Source: Bathymodiolus brooksi
Taxonomy: Eukaryota; Mollusca; Bivalvia; Mytilida; Modiolidae
Reading direction: 5' to 3'
Assembly (NCBI GenBank): GCA_963680875.1
Contig: OY804589.1
Location: 21,472,413 to 21,536,412 of the forward strand
Length of the DNA stretch: 64,000 nucleotides
Shown here: in pieces, positions 1 through 11,183 of the stretch
How the letters are laid out: every line of letters starts with the position of its first letter
Position numbering within the stretch: position 1 is the stretch's first letter
Translations under genes and position numbers: made by a program
The notes under the pieces: model-generated
Told to the model about the DNA's origin: nothing
Database searches by the model: none
Seen by the model: only the letters and a program-made list of their open reading frames with translations

Positions 1-817
1 CATAGTATGTACTTTTTATTTAAAAATAATTCTTATTGTATGTAATTTTTAAAATAATTTTAAGTTGCATAGAGCTTACGCAAAAAAAAAGAATATCTCC
101 TTAAAGACCAAACCATTGTTTTCTGAAAGTATTCATATTATTTTTAAACTTTGCGATTTTAATACTAAGTACGTACGCACAAAACATTTTTCATGCATAT
201 AACTATTTATTATGTATACCTGTTTTTGCTATGAATAATTTATTTATTAAATAAAATATATAAAAATCCATTTTATTGTGTAATTTGCTTGGCCAAGAAA
301 CGATAGTAATTTCTTTATTGGATTTACATGCATGATCGATCAGTCATCCGGTTGTGTAATGGGCGGCAAAGGGATATAAGAAAATCTTTCATAACTCCTG
401 AATCGTTCCAGTTATCTGCACAAAACTGTGACAGTTCAATAACTATAATGTACTGAAGTCATATACATGTCCTGTGTCAAACTAATATAACAGCATCATG
501 TCCTGGGTGCACTTTGGAGGTCCTCAGTGCACTCATGAGTTCTGAGCGTTGATTAGACGTACCCATTTTTTTGCGCATAGATCCATGTATAGGGTGCCCC
601 AATGCTACATTTGATTGGTGACTTAAAAATTTTGTATATTGATTCATGCATGCAGAGATATGACACCTCTCTAATACATTGGCAATTGATACCATACTGT
701 TTGATGATATACAGGTCAATAACATTATTTTGATCTTACTTACATACTTACTTAGAGTGTAGATTGTTGTTTTAGCACTTAATTAAGGTTTTTAATTAAT
801 TTAAGAGAAAAAAAAGT
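1..817. other. AT-rich stretch without recognisable gene
   Basis: No exon with splice sites or recognisable protein was seen on either strand. A short open frame at 477-725 (minus) resembles no family I know. The stretch is repeated at 53670-54500. Confidence 0.5.
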
Positions 818-1300
818 GAAATATCACATGCTATATCTAGTTAAAATCTAATGAAAAAGAAGTAAAAATATTGATTTTAGAAGAAACATTTGAAATAAAG
901 AAAATGACAAATTGAATAAGAAATGAAATAATATAGTTGTTGTAATTTAATTTAAAAAAAAAATTAATTCATGAAATATCACATGCTATATTTAGATAAA
1001 ATCTAATAAAAATGGAGTAAAATACATTGAATTAAGAAGAACAATATTTGAAATAAAGGAAATTACAAATTTAATAAGAAATGAAATAATATAGTTGTTG
1101 TAATTTAATTTGAAAAAAATAGTGAAATATCACCTCCTATATTTAGTTAAAATGTAATGAAAATGAAGCAAAATATATTGAAGAAAGATTGAAATAAAGA
1201 AAACGTCAAATTTAATGAGAAATGAAATAATATAGTTGTTGTAATTTAATTAATGCAAAAATTATTAATTAATGAAATATCACATTCTACATTTAGTTAA
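818..1300. repeat. Satellite block, ~150-155 bp monomers
   Basis: Monomers begin with GAAATATCAC at 818, 973, 1124 and 1274, a period of 150-155 bp. Each contains TAGTTAAAATCTAATG, a GAAATAAAGAAAA stretch and ATAATATAGTTGTTGTAATT. The last monomer is cut at its TTAA by the element starting at 1301 and resumes after 6799. The size and the link with a right-hand module recall bivalve pearl-type elements, but I did not identify the family. Confidence 0.85.
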
Positions 1301-2649
1301 GTATTGCTCCACCTAAGAATCATGCAAAATAAAGAAAAAAGTGATTTACCTTATGTCATCAATTCACTCAATATTTTGTTATATGACGTATTTTGAGTAA
1401 AAATAAATGTATATTCAAAGACAAGTGCTTATTTATGCCATTTTTGCTATTAAACCCAAATTAAAATCAGAATGGTCACATTTTTTTTACTAACAAAGTA
1501 TGTAGAAAGGTTGGATATCCAGAACACATTATCTGCTGTGAACAGGCGATTTGTAATAAACTATATAGAACAATGAAAAATATTGGATCTCCTCTTCAAA
1601 ACATCAATAGTTTTTCATTTGTAGCCTAGTATAATTTTTTGTTATTTTAGTTTTAAATTAACCCTTCCAAATCACAATTCCAAGAACGACACCTCTTGTT
1701 GAACTTCAAAATGAATAACATTTTACTTATTTCTTGTTGTAACCTCAACCAATGAAGTAAAAATCTTTAATTATCTATTTTTATTTTAATTGGTTAAAAT
1801 AGCAATACATATTGATGATGAAATTGATAGTTTTAATATTTGTTTCTGTTTATTTTCATTCTGTCCGTATATTGTTTGTTTACAATTCATCACTTCCGAT
1901 ATTTCTCAAATATCACCTCACTGGATAACTCGAATAATTCAACGCCCTCTATCCGCTATCGCTACATGAGGGCTTGAACTCTCCTTGTGATAAAAACGCG
2001 TCATCTGCTCTCTAAAAGAGAGATCTAATCAGCGATGATTATTTGCCGAGTATGCGCATGGTGGTTCTTTCAATTTCCGGTAATGTGTACAAACAACAAG
2101 AAATGGAGATCGACAAGTGGATTTACGATGTTTAATTCATCATTTAGCTTTCCTACATTTCCTCTCTTTTCACCTTTTAGATTAGTAAGGTCAAACACGT
2201 GGGTAGAATGAAAACATTTGACACCTGAGCGCTCCATTGACCTATGCTTACAAACATTTCCTAAGCTCCTCCTTCTTTTAGTGCCAACAGTCACCACGCG
2301 CAGTTTATACCCAGAATGCATTGCTAATTGGAATCTTCCAATTGACGCGTTTTATCGAGAAAGTCGTTCAGGTGTTAATATAGCAAAGCGTAATAAAAAA
2401 CTGTATTATTCGGGTTACTCACTGGACTACTGTACTTTAAAATGATTGAGAAATTGTGTTGCTACACATGAAAAATATAATATTTCACTTAGAAATTATC
2501 CTGGAGGTACAGAGCAGATACTTTCTTTGATAGTCTAATCTCACCGAGGTTAGTTGTGTCGTAGAGTTAGAAACTCGTGGTAGACTTTCGGTAGAGTAAA
2601 AGTGGCACTCATCATCAACATACGGGAAATTAAAACATTTAGAGGACTA

Positions 2650-4591
2650 TGTCCTTTCCATAGGCAGATGATCTTCGAGGACTATGGTGTTTTACTACCT
2701 GTTGAAATGGTATGTTAACAATCACTTTATTCTTACTCTTAGCTATAATCCAAGATAAAGTTTTTTAAAAGTAAAATTTAGTTAAATTTACATAATAAAA
2801 ATAACTTCTGAAAAATATACCAAATTTACAGGATTGGATTGACTATTGTATAATGTTTTGTTAATACAATTATATACAAAATAAACATGCTTATCTTGAA
2901 AAATTAAAAGAGTATAGAAAGTAAGAAAATGTCTGCTGTTCAAATTCGCATTGGATATCCTGGTGTGACATAACGTTGTTAATGTGCAACAGTACTAGTA
3001 ATACCCATGATGTACCTCTGTAAAGCTTTAAATGCAATAGTTAATTGTTAGTTATATGCTAATTATGAAAATTATGCCAAAGTTACAGAATTTGAATTAT
3101 CACTGTACAGGGACATATATGGGGATATATAAAGTGGACAACAAAGGGGATGGTTCTCGCAAAGATTTGCTTTAACTGAACGCTAAATGGTGCATTCTCG
3201 GGACATTTAAGAGTATCAAAAAAGTACAATTTTAAATACCTAAGTTAATAAAGTAGGCTTAAAATAGGTCAAAATCTGCCCTTCATGCCTTAGCAGACAC
3301 AAATAATGATAAGATCCCTGCTCAGATATCGTAGACACACCGATATGTGTTACCTGATCGAAACATTTGTTGTTTCATGGGCTATGAGAGCGAACAAATT
3401 ATTAGTGTTGCATATGTACACCTGCAACTATTGCGGTACGAATCAGATTTTTTATGATTTTAATGATCTCTTCCTAGATGTCAGGGGAGGTATATTTCTT
3501 TAGTACTACATTGTAGCTATATGTTCGACAGGCATTCGGTCAACCTGTGCCTTTGAATTTACATTTGTCATGAAATTACTTAGCTCCAGAGGATGACAGC
3601 ATACAATGCAATATGCTGTTTCCTTAATTTTCAACAATACATGTTTGTTTTTCATTACTTGGATCTTTTTAAATTCTGAGAGTTTGTAAATCATTGGTTC
3701 ATCTACAGAATATTTGGAAATGACCGAAAAGAAAATAAGGGCATACTGTGATACAACAGTTACATCAACAGCTATATATCCGCTCTTCATAAGTTTATAC
3801 AAAACTTTACATAGAAAAAGGATGGATGCTCAGCATTGTGGTGTACTTGTAAAACCTATAACATTTTTAAAATGCAAAAGTTAATGTTTATCAAAGCATC
3901 TTTTAATGTCTTTTATGGATAAACGTCATTGCTTGGAAATCTTTTGAAAGTGGAGATGGTATTGTATACACAGAAGATGATGTCAAGAAAATATGTCCAA
4001 CTCCACCATCACTAGGACTCATCGTTTATGAATCATTCATTTTGCCATCAAAAGAAGAAGGGATAATGTGAAGAAAAAAAAAACAGAAAATGTAAATGAG
4101 GATACCATATGAAATGAAATTGTGACATCTGACCAACTAGTAAATGCAATGCAAGGGACATTTTCCTACGCAGACCCAGGATGTACTATTTTTTTTTAAT
4201 TTATTTTGTAAAAAGAAAAATAGGAGACTAGAGTTTAATGATACTGTTTTTTTGTCATTTGTCAGTATAGAAAGGAGGTGAGGAATGCCTACAAGGGAGG
4301 TGGACTGGTGGAGGCCATGTATTGTTTGCTAATTATAACTTTATTTTATCCTATATTTACGAATAAAAAAAAATCCTATTTTCCTATATAATTTTTGTCA
4401 AAAGTGGCTTGACAACCTGCACTATCTCTTTCCTATTCAGATTGTATTTTTTTCAAGACTTTCTTTACCGTCTCGAAACCCAAAGCACAAGCAAGACATA
4501 CCAATCTTATTGTCCCTGGTTTAATTTACAAACAGTAGAAGATGGGGATCTAGAATCAGCTATTCAGATGACAGAAGTTGTTAAACTATGA
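2650..4591 (+). pseudogene. Decayed multi-exon gene inside the TTAA element
   Basis: Several plus-strand pieces look like former coding exons. At 2668-2709 the frame reads MIFEDYGVLLPVEM and ends at a GTATGT donor. At 3919-4071 it reads VIAWKSFESGDGIVYTEDD and onward to a TGA; in the second copy an acceptor (CTTTTAG) precedes this piece, while here it is mutated. Around 4110-4185 and 4272-4320 are further short pieces (SDQLVNAMQGTFSYADPG; YRKEVRNAYKGGGLVEAMY). The last, near 4433-4591, ends in AIQMTEVVKL and a stop and was interrupted by a SINE. The product is not recognised; a lost transposase is a natural guess but no catalytic motif is seen. Confidence 0.3.
4478..4519 (-). mobile_element. 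Remnant of a SINE mostly deleted in copy 1
   Basis: Only the last ~40 bp of the SINE seen in full at 58153-58435 remain here, with one copy of its target duplication (ACAAACAGTAGA) on the right. The shared CA at the joint suggests a simple deletion of about 254 bp after the SINE had inserted. Confidence 0.6.
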
Positions 4592-5661
4592 ATTCTGTGA
4601 ACTCTGAATAATCTAAATATTTTGTTCTAGGCTGGCGAGACATAGGTATTACTGGCATTATTTATAGGAGCCACCTGTATGCCGAGGACAACCAAACAAG
4701 CTTATGGCATTACTTTGACCTCATTTTTACAGTCTAGCGACCATGTACAAGTTGTTTTATTTTCTTTTTTTCACGAAAGATCAATAATATTTGGTGTATA
4801 TTTTCCCTATGTTGATCTGTTAACCAATCAGATTTTCTTTTCGCCAAGAACATTTCATGTTAAGTTATTATAGAAAATAAGTATACCATAAACAATGGCA
4901 AGTTTCTTAATCTTATTTTGTTTGTTTATATTTTTACTATAAATTATAATGTAATCAGGACAAGAACCCCATATTTGTATAAGTTTATAGTAAAATGTTA
5001 CTACAACAAATCTTTAGTATCTGAAACGTGACTTAAAATAATAGTACTATAATTGTACAATAAATGTATAGTACTAGAAATAATAAATGTATAGAACAAT
5101 AAATATTCTGGTACCATCATTTTATACTACCTGAAATAATTTACAATTGGAAAATTAGCAGATTTGATTTTAAAAATGATTGAGAAGTTAATGCTAGAAA
5201 ACAATTTTTGCTGTGTTTGAATTGCCGATTTATCAAACTGTGTTTTTGTTTCCATGGAAACGAAACCATGGACATTTCATTTGTATTTAAATTTTCATTG
5301 TTATCAGTTTAATACTTGGCACTTAGCTATAGAATTAGCAATATGACAATCTTTGTGACCAAAAGAACATCTTAAGATTTTAGCATGATATGAAATGTAT
5401 TTAATATGTAAAATGTTTTATTTTTATTTCTATGGCAACCATTTGAAAGTTTATTTAGTAGTTAGTTTTGTTATAAGTTATGTGAAAAAGATAATATCAG
5501 TAAATACATTTTAGAGAAATAGAAATGTTTTTTAAAAAATGTAGTTGTATAGTATTTGCGAAAAAACGAAAAGTATGGGACAAAAAACACTTTATTTCAA
5601 AATTTCTAAAAGAGGCTACAAACGATTATTTGTTATATGTTTTAGACAAGTGTCTATTCAA

Positions 5662-6347
5662 TAAATAAAGGTAATAACAAAATTACCGAACTCCGAACAA
5701 TCTTATAAAGGGAAAGTCAAAACTCATAATTATATAAACAGACAAAATCAGTCAACAACCGGAAAACTGTGAAAACCGTAATGACCCTGACTTGGTACAG
5801 ACATTTCTAAAGAAATGGTGGGTTGAATCAGATTGTAAGGCGCCAAACCTCCCGCTCTCGTTACGGTTCAAAGGTTCCGGCTGTCACTGTAACAGTATTT
5901 AAATACAGGAACAAAATAGGTAAAATAGTTGTCAAAGCAGTACCATATTCGGTGACGTAAATGTCAAAAATATTTTTACGTCACACATTGACAAAAAAAT
6001 TCTTGACATTTTGGACTTCTTTATCTTTATACATTTTCACTATATGAAAATGCATCGCTTATAATTATTTCTGCAGAGACGGAATATATGTCGACAAGAT
6101 ATTGGTATCGGAATATAAACTTTTTAAGAGATCGAATAAGGCGAATCTTTTTATAGCCCTGGTCCAGTAGCCTGTTTCTCAGATGAAGATGACGTTTCAG
6201 GAAATCAGAATAATTGCTACTAGCCCTTGCATAGCGAATCAATTGCGAGATGTAAACACCATATGCAGGAGAAGCTGGTATATTGCTGCACATGTTTGGA
6301 AAATTTATGATTTTAAAATTGAAGTCGTCCCGCTTATCATAAATTTA
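5662..6347 (-). mobile_element. 5'-truncated Penelope-like retroelement, insertion in copy 1 only
   Basis: This 0.69-kb block is absent from the second large copy, which reads straight through at 59580-59590. TCAA flanks both sides (5658-5661 and 6348-6351), so it looks like a 4-bp target duplication. On the minus strand it starts in the C-terminal part of a reverse transcriptase and ends with a ~300-bp 3' tail that contains CGGTAATTTTGTTATTACC. The same tail occurs alone at 7247-7440. Confidence 0.75.
6027..6340 (-). pseudogene. Reverse transcriptase C-terminal fragment (Penelope-like type)
   Basis: The minus frame reads YDKRDDFNFKIINFP, then CSNIPASPAYGVYISQLIRY, and a basic segment ending near SAEIIISDAF. 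This is the thumb-side end of a reverse transcriptase common in invertebrate genomes; a related copy with the catalytic region is at 26835-27281. The palm domain and the start are missing, so it is a dead fragment. I place the family by resemblance to Penelope-like enzymes, which is not certain. The matching piece at 35150-35395 is truncated at almost the same codon. Confidence 0.7.
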
Positions 6348-6802
6348 TCAACGGATACAGTCAAGCATCATTCACATACCACCCTGTTCACAGGAGAAAA
6401 TAGATAATGAAAATCCTATTTTTTTGCGTTTTTTTGAAAATGCGAAATGAGGATGTTTGGTTGCTATGATAGCAATAATTGGCAAGCTTGTACTTTCTGT
6501 TCATATACTTGAATTTTTAGAAGAAATCTTCAACATCACTAACATGTAATTATACTATGATTTTTTTTCAAATATATTTTGAGAAATCTGTGTGGCAAAA
6601 GTGCAAATTTACTGATTTGAAGACTGAAATAAAATGGGTTCTATGATGAAGTTGTAACCATAGCAACCAAAGTCAATACATGTGCTCTTTTATTATTTTT
6701 ATGAATTTTTCATCAAAATGCAACATATGAACCATATAGACTCCAATTTGGCAACTATCAATATATCACCCACTGCATGATTCTTAGGTGGAGCCATACT
6801 TA

Positions 6803-6915
6803 AAATCTAATGACAATGAAGTAAAATATATTGATTTAAGAAGAAAAATTGAAAAAAAGAAAATGTCAAATTCAAAGAGAAATGGAATAATATAGTTATT
6901 GTAATCTAATTTAAA
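6803..6915. repeat. Remainder of the satellite monomer split by the TTAA element
   Basis: Sequence AAAATCTAATGACAATGAAG and onward continues the monomer cut at 1300. It runs into the TGTTCAGA minisatellite. Confidence 0.8.
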
Positions 6916-7100
6916 TCCTCTGTTCAGACAATGTTCAGAATCTGTTCAGACTTTTCAGAAAATGTTCAGAATGTTCAGAATATTCTGTCAATGTTCAGAA
7001 TGTTCAGAATTTTCAGTCAATGTTCAGAATGTTCAGAATTTTCAGTCAATGTTCAGAATGTTCAGAATCTGTTCAGACTTTTTCAGAATTTCTAGCACAA
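6916..7100. repeat. TGTTCAGA-type minisatellite
   Basis: Units such as TGTTCAGAATCTGTTCAGAC and TCAGTCAATGTTCAGAATG alternate with a 10-30 bp period. The same array follows the satellite at 60157-60335 and, inverted, at 44320-44735. Open frames through it give only low-complexity peptides. Confidence 0.85.
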
Positions 7101-7246
7101 AAACTGGTATATTCAGAATTTCTTGACTTTGTAGTGACTGTTGGTATGTATTTCTGCATACTGCACTTCTTATGCTGTGCAGATTAGTCGTTTCGTACTG
7201 ACAAATGGATCAATGAAAATTAGAGTCATCAAATCAGTTCAGCTTT

Positions 7247-7440
7247 ACAATAAGGGTAATAACAAAACTACCGAACTCCGAACAATCTTACAAAAGGAAA
7301 GTCAAAACACATAAGTATATAAACAGACAAAATCAATCAACAACCGGAAAACTGTGAAAACCGTAATGACCCTTACCTGGTATAGACATTTCTAAAGAAA
7401 TGGTGGGTTGAATCAGATTTTAAAGCGCCAAACCTCCCGC
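7247..7440 (-). mobile_element. 3'-tail fragment of the Penelope-like retroelement
   Basis: This matches the 3' tail of the element at 5662-6347 (CCGAACTCCGAACAATCTTA and following). It is present in both large copies (also 60489-60682) but absent from the third copy, where sequence near 41960 runs directly into GATTTGAAAAGCGGTAAT. It therefore inserted before the two end copies separated but after the third split off, or was lost from the third. Confidence 0.7.
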
Positions 7441-8292
7441 GATTTGAAAAGCGGTAATTTGATTGGCCAAGCAAAGGTCATCTGAATGAGACCCTTTATG
7501 TCAGCTATATGATATTGATGTTAGAACATGGGGTACAAATTAAATTTTATCAACGTATGATATCATAAGTGTAATTTTATGTCGTTATCTAAAATTACAT
7601 GACGGTTTAAGATAAAGATTGAAGAAACTATAAGCATTGAACAGCTACGAATTCAAATGAAAGGTTTTAAAAAGCTGTACATGTATATGGGGATATTCTG
7701 TATGTGTTTATATTACATAATATTGGATAAATTACAAAATTTTAAGTTACAAATACTTTTCTTTCTAAATAACCACTTACCATCGATTGATGAGCAAACT
7801 TTGAAAACCAGTAACACAATTAATCCCAACATTTTAATAGTTTTGTCAGTTCTGAAACCTTACACGGAAGTAGATACCTGTTTGCAATTTAAATACTTGT
7901 CTACTAGACCGTACAGTTCCACACAATATATATACTATATTCAATTGATTATTGGCTTGCCCTTAGAAAATATTATAACCAGTTTGTTTATTTAATCGTG
8001 TCGCGATCAGGTAATGTTTACGTTTTTTTTCTTTGATGTTGGGTATATCTAATACACTTTCTTTGTTGCTTTACTCGGTCAAATGATAAACTATATATCT
8101 GGCTGACACCCTCCCCCCCCCCCCCCTCTCATTTTTGGTTGCTTAAATGTGTATATTTGTTATTTTGTAATATTTGACATTTATTATAACAATATCAGTT
8201 TACTCAATGCAACTGATATTTACCTCATGAATTACAGACTAATTATCTACACGATTTCTTTTTTTCATCTGTCATTACATTTTAATAGAAAA
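7441..8292. other. AT-rich stretch, no supported gene
   Basis: An open frame of 112 codons at 7657-7995 is interrupted by a stop in the second copy (near 61081) and by a deletion in the third, so it is not supported as a gene. A C-tract lies at about 8108-8127. Confidence 0.5.
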
Positions 8293-8465
8293 ATAGGGAC
8301 AGTCGTGGTTGTGATCGTATAGTAGTTGGATTTAGAACTACTTTATTACCACTAAAGTTGTGAGATCGAATCCCTCTAATGGCGAGGTGTACTCGATACA
8401 AAATTATATTCAGTGACTTGCAATAGGTCCGTGGTTAAACACCATAACCCTAGCCCTAACCCTAA
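8293..8465 (+). mobile_element. tRNA-derived SINE, family B (partial)
   Basis: The head GGGACAGTCGTGGTTGTG and the B-box-like GAGATCGAATCCC resemble a tRNA promoter, followed by GGCGAGGTGTACTCGATAC. Related copies are at 42790-42965, 27450-27655, and reversed at 25262-25505 and 31775-32025. This one ends early in a short CCCTAACCCTAA run. Confidence 0.65.
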
Positions 8466-9170
8466 TAGAAATAAATTTAGTACCGTAAATATATATTCTA
8501 TGATCTTCTATTCAGAAGGAATATGTTAGCACTTTTTTACTGATTTATTTTGTCAGATACTAGTATGATGACATCTGTCTAATTGGCAAACAATCCAATC
8601 ATAGTTACACCCGATGTCGGATGAATCTGAGCTACAATAAAATCAAGCTACTTTTTGTCATTTGGAATGAAATTTTCCTAAACCACAGAGTTGTTCCAAA
8701 TGATAGCCATGAACATTTGCTATCTCAACAATACTTTAAAAATACTATTCCAGTTATTCCCCTTTTGTCAAGTTCTGATAAATTAATAGAAGTCTAGAAA
8801 ACAAATACGCCCGCATGATATAAGTCTTTTCCAGATACAATTTGTGAATGAAATGTTGGGTGGGTTGGGGAAGAGAAGAAGTACGTGACGAGATCTAATT
8901 TTAATCAGATAGATTCATCCCCGAAATGGATATACCAATCTCCTGTTCATTTACATCTGGATAACAATCCATTATTTTATTTATTATAATAGATTTACAA
9001 ATCTAAATACATTCAAGTCTAATAAAAGTTATAAACATATAGAGATATATATATTTGAAAACGTATTTAAATAAATTGCTATTATGAAATAAAAAATACA
9101 TTTTCTGTTTTCCGACATATTCGAACGTAACAAGAAGGTTAGTTTTCATAATAAACAATCTATACAGAGT
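8466..9170. other. AT-rich stretch, no gene seen
   Basis: No supported coding sequence. It is shared with 42966-43675; most of it is deleted from copy 2, where the sequence jumps at about 61521. Confidence 0.5.
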
Positions 9171-9515
9171 TACGATGGTGTAATGATTAGCGTAATCGTA
9201 TCAAGTGCCGTAGATCTACGTGGGTAGATCGTGTGTTTGATAGACATCGGGTCAAACTAAAGACTATAAAAGTGATATAAACACATAGCGTAAATGAAGG
9301 AAGGCAAAGACTAGTTGGCTCGAAGTCGGTATACTGTGCCCAATGGAGCGACATATTCTACGTGCATTGTTGTTCTAATGAGTTAGCACTATTAAAATCC
9401 AACTCTGGCGGTCTAGTACAAAGCGGACAGCACCATCTCATAAACAAATTAATATGGTCTTCCCACGATATAGCTGAACTAAAAGTCACTTAAAGTTAAA
9501 CAACATTCACTCATT
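9171..9515 (+). mobile_element. tRNA-derived SINE, family A
   Basis: The head contains TGGTGTAATGATTAGCGTAA (A-box-like) and GTGTTTGATAGACATCGGGTC (degenerate B box). The body has AAAGACTAGTTGGCTCGAAG and CACGATATAGCTGAAC, and it ends before CAACATTCACTCA. The same family is at 15455-15800, 43676-43897, 61587-61930 and, reversed, at 58153-58435. Confidence 0.75.
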
Positions 9516-10611
9516 TACGTCTTTGAAACGATTCAGTCACAAAATCGGTATATTGGTATAAAAAATCAACTACTTAGAATCAGGGGCGTTTTTTGTTTAA
9601 ACTTTATTTAATTTTAGCTGCAAGCTTGCTATAAGAGTTCTTAATTTGTGTTTTATTACTCCTCGTCATTTAATGTTTTTTTGTATTTTCATTCATTTGG
9701 CTTCAATCCCCACTAATGAGACATAAGTTGCTGAAATCAGCATATGGTGCAATAATTCAGCGATTGTATGTTCCGAAACTACTGGGTCAATGTCATTGTT
9801 GGTGCAGGAACTATATAGTTCCATGATAGCATCATCAGCCCAGTAACTAGCAATTTTAAGAAATTGTCATCATATTATATTCTATATGAATTAAAAAATT
9901 CATTAAATGATTTTGGCCTTATTTTCTTGACATTTTGTGTTTTAATATCCTTAACAATTTGCTACATTTTTGATTTGTTGCATTAAAATACAAACTACCT
10001 TATATCTTTCCTTTGTATCTATGTAATGTATATAATGCGTATATGATTTTTACATTATCCACGAAATGGAGCTACCTTACTCCTAGTCGTTGTACGAAAC
10101 AGGTATCACAAAGTTATCAAAGAAAATAACCTACCTTCCATCTCTCAAGTGAGTGGAGATCACTAGTGTGAGATTTAGGTATCGAAAGTTATCAATGAAA
10201 ATAAACTACCTTAAATATCTCAAACTCGTGACATAAGTATCAGAAGGTAAGCCGTGAAAATTGACTTCTTTACATCTCTCCAATGAATGGCAAAAGCATA
10301 ATATTTGTATCCATGGAAATAAACTACCTTACGTCTCTTCATTGTATAATATATATATATACAGATATATTGTATGGTTGTCACTTGCTTCTAGACGTTT
10401 GTATAATATACTTTATTTCCTGTGACTGTATAATGAATAATTCTTCATTATCCTATCCAATATATTAAAAATTGCTGAGTTAGATTGCTGTCAAATTATA
10501 ATATTAAGTATATATGTACCATCTACACACGCTTATACACATGTCTTACGCCTATCCCTAGATTTGCCTTACGAGACAAGGTAACACTACGACTATTGAA
10601 GCTCCTTTTTT

Positions 10612-10713
10612 AGGGAGTGGATGTAGTCGAGTGGTCTAGGACGCTGGACGTAAGGCTAAGCGAATGGTGCTGCAGTGTAACAATGGTGTGGGTTCAAATC
10701 CCGTCGAGGGAAG
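10612..10713 (+). mobile_element. tRNA-Leu/Ser-like SINE head, unit 1
   Basis: GGATGTAGTCGAGTGGTC fits an A box and GGGTTCAAATCCC an exact B box; the spacing is that of a class II tRNA with a long variable arm. The acceptor stem does not pair well and there is no clean CCA-ready end, so I call it a SINE head, not a tRNA gene. Confidence 0.6.
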
Positions 10714-11081
10714 AACAAACATTTGACAGCTCTAAAATCTAATTCTAACACTGTTTGGTTTAATTTTCAGACGTATATAATATTTAGTATTAACCTAGTA
10801 TCCTTTAAAGTAACTTTGAGATCCAATGGGACAGATATATTGTATGGTTGTCACTTGCTTCTAGACGTTTGTATAATATACTTTATTTCCTGTGACTGTA
10901 TAATGAATAATTCTTCATTATCCTATCCAATATATTAAAAATTGCTGAGTTAGATTGCTGTCAAATTATAATATTAAGTATATATATACAATCCACATAC
11001 GCTTATACACATGTCTTACGCCTATCCCTAGATTTGCCTTACGAGACAAGGTAACACTACGACTATTGAAGCTCCTTTTTT

Positions 11082-11183
11082 AGGGAGTGGATGTAGTCGA
11101 GTGGTCAAGGGCGCTGGACGTAAGGCTAAGCGAATGGTGCTGCAGTGTAACAATGATGTGGGTTCAAATCCCGTCGAGGGAAG
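11082..11183 (+). mobile_element. tRNA-Leu/Ser-like SINE head, unit 2
   Basis: Almost identical to the unit at 10612-10713, including GGGTTCAAATCCC. It differs by a few bases in the anticodon-side and variable region. Confidence 0.6.

Larger units (their letters stand above)
1301..6799. mobile_element. 5.5-kb DNA-transposon-like element, TTAA target duplication (copy 1)
   Basis: The ends form a 26-bp terminal inverted repeat with one mismatch (1301-1326 and 6774-6799); its core is GCTCCACCTAAGAATCATGC. TTAA lies on both sides (1297-1300 and 6800-6803). Joining the flanks at one TTAA restores the normal satellite monomer, so the insertion boundaries are exact. TTAA duplication is typical of piggyBac-type transposons, but the termini do not begin with the usual CCC and no intact transposase is visible. 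Short coding-like pieces occur on the plus strand. The same element, with the same flanks, is at 54985-60035. Confidence 0.8.

Noticed and set aside
3506..3802. 98-codon minus-strand frame present in both large copies
   Set aside because: The few base differences between the copies within the frame all change residues, there is no ATG at its start, and no family was recognised, so conservation of coding is not shown.
5239..5280. Short inverted repeat around TTTCCATGGAAACGAAACC as a possible terminator or element end
   Set aside because: It is a short palindrome in AT-rich sequence shared by both copies without any linked feature.
7657..7995. 112-codon plus-strand frame
   Set aside because: The second copy has an early stop and the third a deletion; composition is that of AT-rich non-coding DNA.
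8444..8465. CCCTAACCCTAA run resembling telomere repeat
   Set aside because: Only two to three imperfect units within a SINE tail; the third copy is already degenerate at 42955-42972.
10612..10713. Candidate tRNA-Leu/Ser gene
   Set aside because: A and B boxes are good but the acceptor stem does not pair and the sequence is part of a repeated 470-bp unit, so it is a SINE head.
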